From Pseudomonas typographi (GTDB lineage Bacteria > Pseudomonadota > Gammaproteobacteria > Pseudomonadales > Pseudomonadaceae), in contig NZ_JAAOCA010000019.1 in assembly GCF_014694385.1 (NCBI RefSeq), positions 56,238 to 120,237 on the forward strand: a DNA stretch of 64,000 nt. The letters are read 5' to 3'. Shown here in pieces: positions 53,561 through 63,538 of the stretch (position 1 is its first letter; each line of letters opens with the position of its first letter). The notes under the pieces were generated by a model. It was not told where the DNA came from. It worked only from the letters and a program-made list of their open reading frames with translations, and did no database searches. Position numbers and translations under genes: made by a program.

Positions 53561-54748
53561 TCAGACGCGGAAAACGTGTTTAAGGTACGCGACGAAATTT
53601 TCGTCACGGCACTGGGTTTTGCCGGGCGAATCGGAAACTCTCGCCACCGGCTGGCCGTTACAGGCCGCCATTTTGATCACGATATTCAGCGGTGTGACAC
53701 CGGGTATATCGCAGCTCAGATGGGTGCCGATAGCAAAGCTTACATTGATCTGCCCCTTGAGCGCTCGGTAGAGGGCCAGGGCCTTATGCAGGTCGAGGCC
53801 GTCGGAGAAGACCAGGGTTTTGGTCATAGGGTCGATGCCCAGCGCCGTATAATGGGCGATAACCTTGTGCGCCCATACCAGCGGGTCACCGGAGGCGTGG
53901 CGCAGGCCGTCGAAAAGTTTGCCGAAGTACAGGTCGAAGTCCCGCAGGAACGCCGCCAGGGTGATGCAGTCGGTGAGCGCGATACCGGGTAAGCCGCGGT
54001 ACTCCCGCACCCAGCGATCCAGCGCGGCGCTTTGGCTGTCGACTAACCGCGGGCCCAGTTGCTGGTGGGCCATCAGCCATTCGTGGGCCATGGTGCCGAT
54101 GGGCTTGAGGCCCAGTTCGCGGGCCAAGTGCACGTTGCTGGTGCCCACCAGCCGCCCGGGAAAATCATGCTTGAGCACGTTGGCCACTTCTTCTTGTACC
54201 CGGTACGAAAACCGCCGGCGGCTACCGACGTCGGCCAACTGCAGGCCGGCCAATTCGCTGGCGCTGGCCTCGGCGCGCAGGGCGTCGAGCTTTAGGTAAA
54301 GCCGCTCGCGCACCTGCTCGATCACCACCGCCGGGTGGCGGTAGCGGTTGCGCACTTCGCTGATGATCGCCAGCAGCGGCACTTCATAGAGGGTCACGTG
54401 CAGCCAGGGCCCGCGCAGGCGAATGTACAGTTGCCCGGCCTCGATGCCGGTGTGCACATAGCGCAGGTTGAAGCGGAACAGGCTTAAAAAGCGGGTGAAG
54501 TCTGGCGTGATGAAGGGGATTTTCTCAAGCCACCCCAATTGGTCCGGGGTTGCGCTGATCTCAGCCAGGCGTTCGATTTGGTAGCGGATTTCGGCCAAAT
54601 AGGGGGTCAGGTCTTCGTCGCAGCGTAATTCCCACTCCACCTCGGCGTCAGGGTAGTTGTGCAGCACCGCTTGCATCATGGTGAGTTTGTAGAAGTCGGT
54701 GTCGAGCATGCCCTGTATGATTCGCTCGGCAAATACGCTTTCAGCCAT
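53561..54748 (-). CDS. pncB: Nicotinate phosphoribosyltransferase
   Basis: This 395-residue enzyme converts nicotinate and PRPP to nicotinate mononucleotide. The [16 protein letters not shown]-terminus, the [15 protein letters not shown] region with the phosphorylatable His and the late GTHLSCD motif are all present. The start at 54748 has AGGAG eight bases upstream and overlaps the pncA end by 8 bases. The longer open frame to 55045 is the antisense-like shadow of pncA. Confidence 0.95.
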   Translation of the reverse strand: MAESVFAERIIQGMLDTDFYKLTMMQAVLHNYPDAEVEWELRCDEDLTPYLAEIRYQIERLAEISATPDQLGWLEKIPFITPDFTRFLSLFRFNLRYVHTGIEAGQLYIRLRGPWLHVTLYEVPLLAIISEVRNRYRHPAVVIEQVRERLYLKLDALRAEASASELAGLQLADVGSRRRFSYRVQEEVANVLKHDFPGRLVGTSNVHLARELGLKPIGTMAHEWLMAHQQLGPRLVDSQSAALDRWVREYRGLPGIALTDCITLAAFLRDFDLYFGKLFDGLRHASGDPLVWAHKVIAHYTALGIDPMTKTLVFSDGLDLHKALALYRALKGQINVSFAIGTHLSCDIPGVTPLNIVIKMAACNGQPVARVSDSPGKTQCRDENFVAYLKHVFRV

Positions 54749-55391
54749 GGTATGGCTCCTGGTGGCCGAGGGCGGCGTCCAGTTCCGCGGCGTTGGCGTA
54801 TAGCGCGATGCCCGCGCCCCGCAGGGTTTGGTACGCCTGCTCGGCGGTGTGCTCGGCGATGGCCCGGCAGGCAGGCAGGTACACGCCCACCTCGAAACCG
54901 GCGCGGCGCAACTGCAGCGCGGTGGTGCGCACGCAGTAGTCCAAGGCCAGGCCGCCGACCAACACCGTGCCCACCCCCTGGGCGCGCAAAAACTCGATGG
55001 CACCGGTGCTGCGGCGTTCGGCCAGGTCGTGGTAACAGGCGCCATAGGGGTGCAGGTCGGGTTCGATGCCTTTCCACACGAAAAAGTCGTACTCCAGTGG
55101 CGCGGGCAGCCCGTCGAGCAATTCGAAGCCTGGGGTACCCGGCACGCAGTGGCTTACCCAGGTGACATCGGCGTTGGCCAGGGGCAGCGGCTTCAGCATG
55201 TCTGCCGCCTGGGCTACTACCCAACTGGCGTGGGGCGAATGCGCATCTTTGCTGCCTAGGCGCAGCGCAGCGCGGCTGGCGAGGAAGTTGAGGTCTGCCG
55301 CAATCAAATCGCCCCCCGGCACCGGCAGTTGCTCGGGGCACAGGGGCGTGAAGCCTTTTTGTGCATCGACATCGAAGCTGGCGACTTTCAT
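54741..55391 (-). CDS. pncA: Nicotinamidase (isochorismatase fold)
   Basis: This 216-residue cysteine hydrolase deamidates nicotinamide to nicotinate. Asp in FDVDAQKGF, Lys in FVWKGIEP and Cys in ALDYCVRTT form the expected triad. AGGAG precedes the ATG at 55391. It is first of pncA-pncB-nadE, which together rebuild NAD from nicotinamide. Confidence 0.92.
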   Translation of the reverse strand: MKVASFDVDAQKGFTPLCPEQLPVPGGDLIAADLNFLASRAALRLGSKDAHSPHASWVVAQAADMLKPLPLANADVTWVSHCVPGTPGFELLDGLPAPLEYDFFVWKGIEPDLHPYGACYHDLAERRSTGAIEFLRAQGVGTVLVGGLALDYCVRTTALQLRRAGFEVGVYLPACRAIAEHTAEQAYQTLRGAGIALYANAAELDAALGHQEPYHG

Positions 55392-55533
55392 GGCGCTCTC
55401 CTGCGGTGCGGCAAAAGCGTATTTCACCTGATGCGCGCGCGGCGTGGTACGTTTTTTTTACCAGACACTGTGAATGGGCATTTTCCTTCGCCGGAGTATG
55501 CCCGCCTGCTGCGGGCTGGCGGCAGGTTGGCCG

Positions 55534-56490
55534 TTATTTGCGCGCGGTTATCACCGCACGCATCGGCGCTGGCAGGCCCTCCACGGTTTTGCTGTGGTCG
55601 TCGGGGTCGAGAAAATGCTCCAGGGACTGGTAGCGCATCCATTCGGTGCTGCGCTGCTCGGCGGTGGTGGTCAGGCTTACGTCCACGCAGGCCACCTCGT
55701 TGAAACCGGCCCGGCGCAGCCACAGTTCAAGGGCCGCCACCGAGGGTAAGAACCACACGTTGCGCATTTGCGCGTAGCGGTCATCAGGCACCAACACCGC
55801 CTGCGCATCGCCATGGACCACCAGGGTTTCCAGTACCAGTTGGCCACCATTGACCAAGCAATCCTTCAGCGCATAAAGGTGGTCGATGGGCGAACGGCGA
55901 TGGTACAGCACCCCCATGGAGAACACCGTGTCGAACCCTTGCAGGTTCGGCGGTAAGTCTTCCAGCGCCAGCGGCAGGTGCCAGGCCGGCAGCTGTGGCA
56001 GGTAGTGGGCCAGCGCCTGGAATTGGCAAAAAAACAGCCAATTCGGGTCGATACCGATCACCGATTCGGCCCCGGCGCCGAGCATGCGCCATTGGTAATA
56101 GCCGTTACCGCAGCCTACATCCAACACCCGCTTGCCGGCTAAGTCCAGGTGCGGCGCTACCCGTGCCCATTTGAAATCCGAACGCCATTCGGTGTCGACA
56201 TCCACGCCGAATACCTCGAACGGCCCCTTGCGCCAGGGTGCGAGGCCCATCAGTGCCTCGCGCAGGCGTTGGCGGCTGCTGGCGTCGCAATCGCCGGCCA
56301 GGGTTACGCCGTTGTGCAGGTCGACCACGCTGGCGGTGAGCTCCGGCAATGCCTTGAGCGCCTGTCGCCAGCGCATCAGGTCCCCATGGCCTTTTTCCAT
56401 GCGCGTATCGAGGTCTGCCTGCAGGTCCTGGGCCCAGCTGTGCAGGGGCGAGCCGGCGAGCCGGTGAACGAGGGGGGCAAGGTCGATCAT
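55534..56490 (-). CDS. cmoB: tRNA U34 carboxymethyltransferase CmoB
   Basis: This 318-residue SAM-fold enzyme transfers the carboxymethyl group of carboxy-SAM to 5-hydroxyuridine at wobble position 34. The nucleotide-site motif [15 protein letters not shown] and the [16 protein letters not shown] segment identify it. Its ATG overlaps the cmoA stop as ATGA. Confidence 0.95.
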   Translation of the reverse strand: MIDLAPLVHRLAGSPLHSWAQDLQADLDTRMEKGHGDLMRWRQALKALPELTASVVDLHNGVTLAGDCDASSRQRLREALMGLAPWRKGPFEVFGVDVDTEWRSDFKWARVAPHLDLAGKRVLDVGCGNGYYQWRMLGAGAESVIGIDPNWLFFCQFQALAHYLPQLPAWHLPLALEDLPPNLQGFDTVFSMGVLYHRRSPIDHLYALKDCLVNGGQLVLETLVVHGDAQAVLVPDDRYAQMRNVWFLPSVAALELWLRRAGFNEVACVDVSLTTTAEQRSTEWMRYQSLEHFLDPDDHSKTVEGLPAPMRAVITARK

Positions 56491-57227
56491 GGCAGGGCGA
56501 TAAAAGAGGCGAAATTGATGCACTGGAACCACGGCACCACCCGGCTGAAGCCGGCGGCGAGCAAACGCGCGCGATGTTCTTCGAAGCTGTCGGGCTTCAT
56601 CACGTTTTCGATGGCGCTGCGCTTCTGGGCAATTTCCAGTTCGCTGTAGCCGTTGGCTCGCTTGAACGCCAAGTGCAAGTCGGTGAGCAATGCCTGGTCA
56701 GCCGGGTCGGTGAAACGCAGCTTTTCCGACAATAGCAAGGCGCCACCCGGCACCAAGGCCTGGCGGATACGTTCGAGCAAGCCCTGGCGCAATGGCGGTG
56801 CAATGAACTGAAGGGTGAAATTCAGCGCCACTACCGATGCCGGTTGCAGCGCAAGTTCGAGGATATCTGCTTCCAGCACCTGCACGGGCAACAGTTCCTG
56901 GCACATGGAATCCTGCGCTTTGAGGTATTCACGGCAGCGGCTGGCCATGGCTTGGGCGTTGTCTACCGCCACCACCTGGCACCCCGGCGCGGTTACATGC
57001 CGGCGCAACGCTTGCGTCACCGCCCCCAACGAGGCACCGAGGTCGTACAGCACGGTATCGGGCTGGGCGAACTGCGCCGCCAATACCCCCAGGTTCTCGA
57101 CAATGGCCGGGTAACCGGGCACCGAGCGTTTGATCATGTCGGGGAACACCCGCACCACGTCTTCGTTGAATACGAAGTCGGGCACCTGGGCGAGTGGCTG
57201 GGAAAAAATACGGTCGGAATCGGACAC
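56487..57227 (-). CDS. cmoA: Carboxy-S-adenosyl-L-methionine synthase CmoA
   Basis: This 246-residue enzyme makes carboxy-SAM from SAM and prephenate for CmoB. The motif [14 protein letters not shown] (the site that avoids normal methyl transfer) and NFTLQFI are characteristic. It is coupled to cmoB. Confidence 0.95.
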   Translation of the reverse strand: MSDSDRIFSQPLAQVPDFVFNEDVVRVFPDMIKRSVPGYPAIVENLGVLAAQFAQPDTVLYDLGASLGAVTQALRRHVTAPGCQVVAVDNAQAMASRCREYLKAQDSMCQELLPVQVLEADILELALQPASVVALNFTLQFIAPPLRQGLLERIRQALVPGGALLLSEKLRFTDPADQALLTDLHLAFKRANGYSELEIAQKRSAIENVMKPDSFEEHRARLLAAGFSRVVPWFQCINFASFIALP

Positions 57228-57279
57228 GGTGGGTACGGCGGTGGTGGGAAAGCGGGCAGTTTAAGGGGGGTACTCGTTG

Positions 57280-57358
57280 GCTTCAAGCTTACCCCCCGCC
57301 TAAGTGCGAGGCCCCAAGCAGCACGTTGAGGCACCTCGCGCCCGCCTTTGCTTGAAGC
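57280..57358. repeat. Compound nested inverted repeat
   Basis: Outer arms GCTTCAAGC (57280) and GCTTGAAGC (57350) enclose inner arms GCGAGG (57306) and CCTCGC (57334). It lies between cmoA and the downstream dehydrogenase gene end. The CTTCAAGCTT/AAGCTTGAAG wording is like Pseudomonas REP-type palindromes, but I cannot assign a class. Confidence 0.5.
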
Positions 57359-57369
57359 TTGCCGCTTTT

Positions 57370-58254
57370 TTACCGTTTTACCCCGGCATCCTCCCGCGCC
57401 AGCGCCGAGATCGACGACAAGTCCTGCTCGCCCTTGCCCTGTGCCTGCGCCCGGATAAACCGGTCGCGTACGATGCTGGCGAAAGGCAGCGGCACGTGCA
57501 GCGCTTCGGCGGCCTGCAGCACCAGGCGGTTGTCTTTGGCTGCCAGGGGCACGGTGAAGCCGGCCGGCTCGAACTGCTGCTCCACGATCAACTTGCCGTA
57601 GGTGTGGTACACCGGGGCGTTGAAGATCGAGCCGGTCAGCACCTCCAGCAACGCCTTCGGTTCGATGCCGCCCTTGGCGGCCAGGGCGGTGGCTTCCCCC
57701 AGCCCCTCGATCACACAGGTGAGCAAAAAGTTGCCGATCAGCTTGACCAGCGCCGCCTGCTGCGGCTGCTCGCCCACGACGAAGAGCTTTTGGCTTACCG
57801 CTTCAAGCGCCGGGCGCGCGCGCTCGAGGGCACCGGCCGGGCCGGCAGCGACGATGAACAGCTTACCCGCGGCAGCGGCATCCGGGCGGCCGAACACCGG
57901 TGTGCCCAGTAGTACTGCGCCGTGTTGTTGGTGCAGGGGCGCCAGGCGCTCGACCAGGGCGTTGCTGACCGTGCTCATCGACGCATGGATGGCGCCTTGC
58001 TCAAACCCTTCGAGCAGGCCATCGGCACCTTCGCATACCGCCAGCAAGGCGTTGTCGTCCGCGACCATGGTCAGCACCAACTGCGCGCCCGCCGCGGCCT
58101 CACGTGGGCTGGCGGCCCAGCGTGCGCCTTTATCGAGCAATGGCTGCGCCTTGCCTTGGGTGCGGTTGAACACGGTCAGTGTAAAGCCTGCGCCCAGCAG
58201 GTTGTGGCCGATGCCCAGGCCCATGTTGCCCAGGCCGATCAGTGCAATATTCAT
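57370..58254 (-). CDS. NAD(P)-dependent beta-hydroxyacid dehydrogenase (3-HIBADH/GarR-like family)
   Basis: This 294-residue dehydrogenase has the N-terminal Rossmann motif GLGNMGLGIGHNLL, the substrate-site TPVFGRPDAAAAGKL, and the catalytic Lys in LVKLIGNFLL. The Gly-rich DGxxGRP-like site is altered to FGRPDAAAAG, typical of the short-chain-aldehyde and gamma-hydroxybutyrate-like subgroup. It is monocistronic. Substrate is unknown. Confidence 0.87.
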   Translation of the reverse strand: MNIALIGLGNMGLGIGHNLLGAGFTLTVFNRTQGKAQPLLDKGARWAASPREAAAGAQLVLTMVADDNALLAVCEGADGLLEGFEQGAIHASMSTVSNALVERLAPLHQQHGAVLLGTPVFGRPDAAAAGKLFIVAAGPAGALERARPALEAVSQKLFVVGEQPQQAALVKLIGNFLLTCVIEGLGEATALAAKGGIEPKALLEVLTGSIFNAPVYHTYGKLIVEQQFEPAGFTVPLAAKDNRLVLQAAEALHVPLPFASIVRDRFIRAQAQGKGEQDLSSISALAREDAGVKR

Positions 58255-58277
58255 GGTACTGCCTCCGTTGAGTGTCC

Positions 58278-58440
58278 AGTGTGGTGTTTCAGAAGTTCAC
58301 ACCAGAATTGACGCGTGAATGTTGAGGTCGGGCAAGGCGCCGTGGTGCGTCATAGCAAGGCTATGGCGAGGAGGGGCAATGCAGGCCGGCAGCAAAAGGC
58401 ACCGTCAAAATGGTGCAGCCAACTTCTGAAACACCACACT
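58278..58440 (+). repeat. MITE-like element, full copy B with 20-bp terminal inverted repeats
   Basis: This is a 163-bp segment. The left end AGTGTGGTGTTTCAGAAGTT and the right end AACTTCTGAAACACCACACT are perfect inverted repeats of each other. Between them are AGAATTGAC, GGCAAGGCGCCGTGG, the hairpin CATAGC-AAG-GCTATG, GGCAGCAAAAGGCACCG and the hairpin GCACC...GGTGC. It contains no open frame and no clear flanking target duplication. A second full copy lies at 33764-33924 and a partial one at 47094-47175. Confidence 0.8.
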
Positions 58441-58482
58441 AGGTAGGGGACCGTGGCCTGCCGGCACCGTTCACCCGCCTCG

Positions 58483-58950
58483 TCACTCCCAGCGGATTTG
58501 GGCCGGGTCCGCAATGCCATGGGGTTGTTGGCTAACACTGCCGTGTTGGCCGCTGACGTGCTCTCCGGTGTCGGTAACGGCACGCTGTTCAAAGGTGCCT
58601 TTACCGCCCTGCAAACGAAAGGTAAGGGCATGCAGCGCGGTTTTACCACCCCAGTCGGCCGACGGCAACGAGATGTAGCTTACGTGGTAGACCGGGTCGG
58701 TGAACTGCCCCTCGATCACATACACGCCGTAATGGTCTTCGCCCGGCGAGACGATCTTGTACAGGCCATTGTCGTAGTAATACAGCGTGGCGGGGCGGAA
58801 GGGTTTTTGATCGTACATCACCTCATAGTGAAGGTCTTGCCGCCAAATCGGCTTGCCCACCACCACTTCGAGGCTGATGGGGGCGGCTGTGCTGGCAGAG
58901 GTGGTGAAAACCATGGCAAGGGCTCCGAGTAGGGTCAGGACTTTTTTCAT
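58483..58950 (-). CDS. Secreted protein of unknown function
   Basis: This 155-residue protein has a clear signal peptide (KKVLTLLGALAMVFTTSASTAAP) and then a Tyr-rich, probably all-beta body (YYYDNGLYKIV, YGVYVIEG, YHVSYISLP). GAGGA lies upstream of the ATG. It is divergent from the LacI regulator at 59094, which may control it. No family is recognised. Confidence 0.7.
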   Translation of the reverse strand: MKKVLTLLGALAMVFTTSASTAAPISLEVVVGKPIWRQDLHYEVMYDQKPFRPATLYYYDNGLYKIVSPGEDHYGVYVIEGQFTDPVYHVSYISLPSADWGGKTALHALTFRLQGGKGTFEQRAVTDTGEHVSGQHGSVSQQPHGIADPAQIRWE

Positions 58951-59093
58951 GGGTGTATTTCCTCGTAAAGCGCCATGTTCCACGGGCCTGCTGGGTGAGC
59001 GATAGCGGCGCTTTCCGCAGATGTTGTAAGAAAACTCCACAGGTGCGGCTGGCGTATACTGCCGGCCATACCGCCTGGAGTTGCCCGCTTGCC

Positions 59094-60128
59094 ATGACCT
59101 CCGAACGCCCCCCACGCCCCGCCGGGCCACCGCGTATGGCCGACGTAGCACGGTTGGCCGGGGTCTCGAAGATGACCGTGTCGCGTGTGCTGGCCGGGCG
59201 CGATGTGGCTGTGGCCACCCGCCAGCGCGTGCAGGCGGCCATCGATGAACTGGGCTACCTGCCTGATGCCGGCGCCGGCGCGTTGTCTAGCGGACGCTCG
59301 GAGTTCGTGGTGGCGTTGGTGCCGTCGATCATGAGTTCTAACTTCGCCGACACGGTGCGCGGCCTGGGCGATGCGGTAACCCCCCACGGGCTATGCCTGC
59401 TGTTGGGCGACACCCATTACCACCTCGACGAAGAAGCCCGCCTGGTGCGCACCCTGCTGCGCCACCGCCCGGTGGGCATGATGCTGACCGGCACCGCGCA
59501 CCTGGACACCACTCGCCGCCTGCTGCGCCAGGCCGCAGTGCCGGTGGTCGAAACCTGGGACGTACCCAGCGAGCCGATCGACCAGTGGGTGGGCTTCTCC
59601 AACGCCGAAGCCGCCGCGGCCATGGTACGCCACCTGCATGGCCAGGGTTATCGGCGCATCGGCTTCATCGGCGGTGCTTCCCCGCTGGACCACCGCGGCC
59701 GCCAGCGCCAGAGTGGTTACCAGGTGGCGCTCACGGCGTTGGGCCTGGCGCCCCGGCTGGTCGAGCACGGCGCCTCGCCCATCACCATGAGCCATGGCGG
59801 CGAAGCCGTGCGGCTGTTGCTGCAGCGCTACCCTGACTGCGACGCGCTGCTGTGCGTAAGCGACCTCTCGGCGTTCGGGGCGATCATGGAATGCCAGCGG
59901 CTGGGGGTGAGGGTACCGCAACAATTGGCGGTGGCCGGCTTCGGCGATTTCGAGGTGTCGCGCTACTGTGAGCCGGCCATCACCACGGTGGCGGTCGACC
60001 CTTACGCTATTGGCTTCAAGGCGGGCGAGCTGCTGCTGCAGGCTGTGCTGGCGCAGCGCAACGGCGGGCCGTACAAGCCCAGCGGCCACCTTACCGGCTA
60101 TAGCATCGTGGCCCGCGCCAGCACGTAA
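59094..60128 (+). CDS. LacI-family transcriptional regulator, GntR-like subgroup (second copy)
   Basis: This 344-residue regulator has DNA-binding domain [23 protein letters not shown] and a sensor domain with [18 protein letters not shown]. The sensor sequence is close to that of the regulator at 33980, so the two are paralogues likely to bind related sugar acids. No transport or catabolic operon is attached here. Nearest candidates for control are the divergent secreted protein and itself. The ATG at 59094 has only a distant GGAG. Confidence 0.87.
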   Translation: MTSERPPRPAGPPRMADVARLAGVSKMTVSRVLAGRDVAVATRQRVQAAIDELGYLPDAGAGALSSGRSEFVVALVPSIMSSNFADTVRGLGDAVTPHGLCLLLGDTHYHLDEEARLVRTLLRHRPVGMMLTGTAHLDTTRRLLRQAAVPVVETWDVPSEPIDQWVGFSNAEAAAAMVRHLHGQGYRRIGFIGGASPLDHRGRQRQSGYQVALTALGLAPRLVEHGASPITMSHGGEAVRLLLQRYPDCDALLCVSDLSAFGAIMECQRLGVRVPQQLAVAGFGDFEVSRYCEPAITTVAVDPYAIGFKAGELLLQAVLAQRNGGPYKPSGHLTGYSIVARAST

Positions 60129-60208
60129 TGTGCTGCAAAAGGTTTGGTTCAAGTGCGAAGGGGCCATGGGCTAAGCTTCCAAGCTTTATCACTGCCCAGG
60201 CCACTACG

Positions 60209-60736
60209 ATGAAAAAATGGATTGCCCTCACCGTCGCACTTGGCGCCAGCGCTGCTGTGCACGCCGCCGATTCGCTCACGGTCGAACTCAAAGAAGCCAC
60301 TGCCCAAGGCGAAGGTAAAAGCATCGGCACCGTGACCCTCACCGAAAGCCCCTATGGCGTGGTGTTCACTCCGCAACTGAGCGGCGTAGCCCCGGGTGTG
60401 CACGGCTTCCACGTGCACACCAACCCCAGTTGCGCACCCACCGTGGCCGATGGCAAACCGGTGCCGGCCGGCGGCGCAGGCGGCCACTGGGACCCAAAGA
60501 ACACCGGCAAGCATAGCTACCCCTGGGACGATGGCGGCCACCTGGGCGACCTGCCGGCGCTGACCTTCACCGCCGATGGCAAGGCCGAACAACCGGTATT
60601 GGCACCTAAAATCAAACAGCTCGCCGCCCTGAAAGGCCACGCGGTGATGGTGCACACAGGCGGCGACAACCACGCCGACCACCCCCAGCCGCTGGGCGGT
60701 GGCGGGGCACGGTTTGCCTGCGGGGTGGTGGAATAA
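60209..60736 (+). CDS. sodC: Periplasmic Cu/Zn superoxide dismutase
   Basis: This 175-residue protein has a signal peptide ([19 protein letters not shown]) and metal ligands in [32 protein letters not shown] and [14 protein letters not shown], with the disulfide Cys in the first segment and in RFACGVV. It removes superoxide in the periplasm. It is monocistronic, followed by a terminator. Confidence 0.94.
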   Translation: MKKWIALTVALGASAAVHAADSLTVELKEATAQGEGKSIGTVTLTESPYGVVFTPQLSGVAPGVHGFHVHTNPSCAPTVADGKPVPAGGAGGHWDPKNTGKHSYPWDDGGHLGDLPALTFTADGKAEQPVLAPKIKQLAALKGHAVMVHTGGDNHADHPQPLGGGGARFACGVVE

Positions 60737-60792
60737 CCAAACGCCGTAAGCGCTATATGAACAAAAACATCGGGGCGCCGGTACGCTGTCGC

Positions 60793-60813
60793 AAGGCGGC
60801 CGGGCGCCTTTTT
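60793..60813 (+). terminator. Terminator of sodC
   Basis: AAGGCG-GCCGGG-CGCCTT followed by TTT, 57 bases past the sodC stop. Confidence 0.8.
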
Positions 60814-61088
60814 GTCTAGGCCGCCGGCCGGCCCACCGGTCGCAAACCCGCGTCGTTTTTTTCCTCCGCTGGGCAGGCCGTTGGCCTCCCTGAACGGTTA
60901 ACTGCTGGCCGAACCTTCGGCAAATGCCCTGCCTGATGCGCGCCGACCAACGGTACCCCGCTGTTGTCGGCTTACGGCCAACGCCCTGAATTTTTTAATA
61001 AAAGTCAAGCGTTGCGCTGTTCAAAATCGCGTGGCCATGCTACAACCTTTCTGGCAGCGCCTAGCTTCTTGATAAAGAAGGGAAAAAT
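60814..61088. other. Intergenic region with the ihfB promoter
   Basis: No gene is seen here. The segment just before ihfB (GATAAAGAAGGGAAAA) carries its ribosome site and is AT-rich upstream (TTTTTTAATAAAAG near 60990). The rpsA gene that normally precedes ihfB is absent, and I see no convincing remnant of its 3' end. Confidence 0.5.
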
Positions 61089-61385
61089 ATGACGAAATCG
61101 GAACTGATCGAACGTATTGTCACCCACCAGGGGCTACTGTCCTCCAAGGACGTAGAACTGGCTATCAAGACCATGCTTGAACAAATGTCGCAATCGCTGG
61201 CTACGGGAGATCGCATCGAGATTCGCGGCTTTGGCAGCTTCTCCCTGCACTATCGTGCCCCTCGTGTTGGCCGTAACCCGAAAACCGGGCAGGCGGTAAC
61301 CCTCGATGGCAAGTTCGTGCCGCATTTCAAGCCGGGTAAAGAATTGCGTGACCGGGTGAACGAAGACGACATCGACCACGCCTAA
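61089..61385 (+). CDS. ihfB: Integration host factor beta subunit
   Basis: This 98-residue HU/IHF-fold protein has the DNA-intercalating beta arm GRNPKTGQ and the [14 protein letters not shown] core. It partners IhfA to bend DNA, including at sigma54 promoters such as that of the nit cluster. A strong AAGAAGGGA site precedes the ATG. Confidence 0.97.
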   Translation: MTKSELIERIVTHQGLLSSKDVELAIKTMLEQMSQSLATGDRIEIRGFGSFSLHYRAPRVGRNPKTGQAVTLDGKFVPHFKPGKELRDRVNEDDIDHA

Positions 61386-61413
61386 CGCTAATATCGGTTA
61401 TTGGAGGTGGAGC

Positions 61414-61695
61414 GTGCGTAATTTCAAGCGGCTGCTGCAAGCCGCGATTGGGCTGATCGTAGCGGCGGCGTGCCTGTTGTTCGTGTTGGAAAACCAACAG
61501 GCGGTAGCCTTGTCATTTCTCGGCTGGTCCGGGCCTGAATGGCCTGTCGCCGTGCTGGTACTGTTGGCATTTTTGCTTGGCTTGGCCATTGGCCCGCTTA
61601 TCGGCTGGTTCATTGCCATGCGCGGGCGCCGCCGGGTGCGCCGGGCAGCGTTGGCGCAGCAGCGGGCGGCGCAGGTTCCGCCACAGGCGTCTTAG
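61414..61695 (+). CDS. LapA-domain (DUF1049) inner-membrane protein
   Basis: This 93-residue protein has two membrane helices (AAIGLIVAAACLLFVLEN and VAVLVLLAFLLGLAIGPLIGW) and a basic cytoplasmic tail. It matches the lipopolysaccharide-assembly LapA domain, the usual neighbour of ihfB. It starts with GTG after GGAGGTGG. Its last four bases overlap the convergent lipoprotein gene. Confidence 0.88.
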   Translation: MRNFKRLLQAAIGLIVAAACLLFVLENQQAVALSFLGWSGPEWPVAVLVLLAFLLGLAIGPLIGWFIAMRGRRRVRRAALAQQRAAQVPPQAS

Positions 61696-61973
61696 TTACA
61701 CATCACCAGCAGTTTTCGTGTGGTCAGCCCTGCCGGGTTGAAGCCAAAAAAACCTGTGTCTTCGTCTTCACCGTGCTGGCTGGACTTCGCCAGCACGTGG
61801 TAGCCATCACCACCGCAGGCGACGGCAGCGCTGGCGTAGCAGCGGCCCCATGACGAGGTGAAGCCCGAGCAACTGATGTGCACGCCCTTATGGCCGCGAT
61901 GCACCTCGGTTTCAGAAGTGGCTGCGCAACCGGCCAGGCTGAGTAGGGAGAGTACGACAAGCAGTGGCTTCAT
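61692..61973 (-). CDS. Small outer-membrane lipoprotein of unknown function
   Basis: This 93-residue protein has a classic lipoprotein signal (KPLLVVLSLLSLAGC). The mature part has several Cys (ISCSGF, GRCYASAAVACGGDGY, VMCN) that could form disulfides. An ATG one codon earlier (61976) is equally possible. It is convergent with the LapA-domain gene. No family name is known to me, but such proteins are common in Pseudomonas. Confidence 0.78.
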   Translation of the reverse strand: MKPLLVVLSLLSLAGCAATSETEVHRGHKGVHISCSGFTSSWGRCYASAAVACGGDGYHVLAKSSQHGEDEDTGFFGFNPAGLTTRKLLVMCN

Positions 61974-62155
61974 CATGAACCTTCTGTAACGGCAAACACA
62001 CAACACCGCAGCCTTCACTGGCCTGCTGGCACAAAAATATGTGTTTATGACAACAAAACGATGACACTGATTGCAACCGAATTAAGATTGTTGCCGCTAG
62101 TGGCGGCAACGGGCTGATGCGCTAATGCGTGCTCTCTTTTTTCCAGGAGCCCGCC

Positions 62156-63538
62156 ATGCCCCTCCCACGCATTACCCACCACGGAGCCGTTGCCGGTGTT
62201 ACGGATTCCTGCCATGAACTGCACCTGCCCAACGGGCAAAGCCTGCTCATCGATTGTGGCTCGTTCCAAGGTCAGGATGCCGAAGCGGACGGGGGGTTGC
62301 AGGTGGGCGTGGACCGTGTGGCGGCCTTGGTGGTCACCCATGTGCACATCGACCATGTAGGCCGCATCCCAGCATTGCTGGCTGCAGGGTTCCGAGGGCC
62401 GATCCTCTGCAGTGAGCCATCAGCAAAATTACTGCCGCTTATCCTCGAAGACGCCTTTCGCCTAGCCATTAGCCGTGAAACGCACCCTGTGGCACGGTAT
62501 CTACGACGTTTAGCAGCACAGATCGTGGCGGTGCCCTACGGCCACTGGCACAGCCTACCGGGCAGCGATGGCGTACGGCTGCGTTTGCAACGGGCCGGCC
62601 ACGTGCTGGGGTCCGCCTACGTGGAGTGCGATGTGCCCGCGGCGGGTGGTGATCCCCATCGGGTGGTGTTTTCGGGTGATTTAGGGCCGGGCGACTCGCC
62701 ACTGTTGCTCGGCCCACACCCCCCGGAACGGGCCGATGTGTTGGTACTGGAAAGCACCTACGGCGACCGCAACCACGGGGGCCGCGAACACCGCCAGCAG
62801 CGCCTCGAAGCCGTCATCGACCTGGCCCTCCAAGACCACGGCACGCTGCTGATTCCTGCCTTTACCCTGGGCCGTACCCAAGACCTGCTGCACGACCTCG
62901 GGCACATCCTCGAACGCAAGGCGCTGGCAGGGCAGGGCGGTGACGCCGACTCGCCCGTGGCCTGGCCGCAGTTGCCGGTAATACTCGACTCCCCGCTGGC
63001 TAGCCGCATTACCCAGGCCTACCAAGAACTCAGCCACTACTGGAACGAAGCGGCACAAAAGGGCAACCAGCTTCAGTTTCCGCAATTGATCACCGTGAAC
63101 AGCCACGAGCAGCATCAAACAGTGGTCAACTACCTCGCCAGCACCCTTCGGCCAGCGATCGTGATCGCCGGCAACGGCATGTGCTCCAGCGGCCGCATCG
63201 TCAACTACCTCAAAAAGATGCTGCGCCAGCCGCGGCATAACCTGCTATTCACCGGCTACCAGGCCAAGGGCACGCCAGGCGCAGTGCTCAAAGCCGCCGA
63301 AGGGGCCGAGGGCTTCGTGGCGGTGGAGCTGGATGGCGAGCGGTATGATGTGAATGCGCGGGTGCATTCGGTGGCGGGGTATTCGGCGCATGCGGACCAG
63401 CGAGGGCTGGTGGCGTTTGCTACCGGTATGGGTGTAGCGCCGCGGCAGGTGCTGTTGGTGCATGGGGATGGGGCGGCTAAGGCTGCGTTGGCGGAGAGGT
63501 TGGGTGATGCCCTTGGCAGCGAGGTGTTGATACCTTAA
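62156..63538 (+). CDS. MBL-fold/beta-CASP nuclease (RNA-specific metallo-hydrolase)
   Basis: This 460-residue protein carries the metallo-beta-lactamase zinc motif THVHIDHVGR, further ligands in RAGHVLGSA and FSGDLG, and beta-CASP motifs (LESTYGDR, PAFTLGRTQ, the late VHSVAGYSAHAD). This architecture is shared with CPSF73-like and RNase J-like nucleases, so RNA processing is likely. AGGAG stands six bases before the ATG. It lies between the ihfB group and the O-antigen genes. Confidence 0.87.
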   Translation: MPLPRITHHGAVAGVTDSCHELHLPNGQSLLIDCGSFQGQDAEADGGLQVGVDRVAALVVTHVHIDHVGRIPALLAAGFRGPILCSEPSAKLLPLILEDAFRLAISRETHPVARYLRRLAAQIVAVPYGHWHSLPGSDGVRLRLQRAGHVLGSAYVECDVPAAGGDPHRVVFSGDLGPGDSPLLLGPHPPERADVLVLESTYGDRNHGGREHRQQRLEAVIDLALQDHGTLLIPAFTLGRTQDLLHDLGHILERKALAGQGGDADSPVAWPQLPVILDSPLASRITQAYQELSHYWNEAAQKGNQLQFPQLITVNSHEQHQTVVNYLASTLRPAIVIAGNGMCSSGRIVNYLKKMLRQPRHNLLFTGYQAKGTPGAVLKAAEGAEGFVAVELDGERYDVNARVHSVAGYSAHADQRGLVAFATGMGVAPRQVLLVHGDGAAKAALAERLGDALGSEVLIP

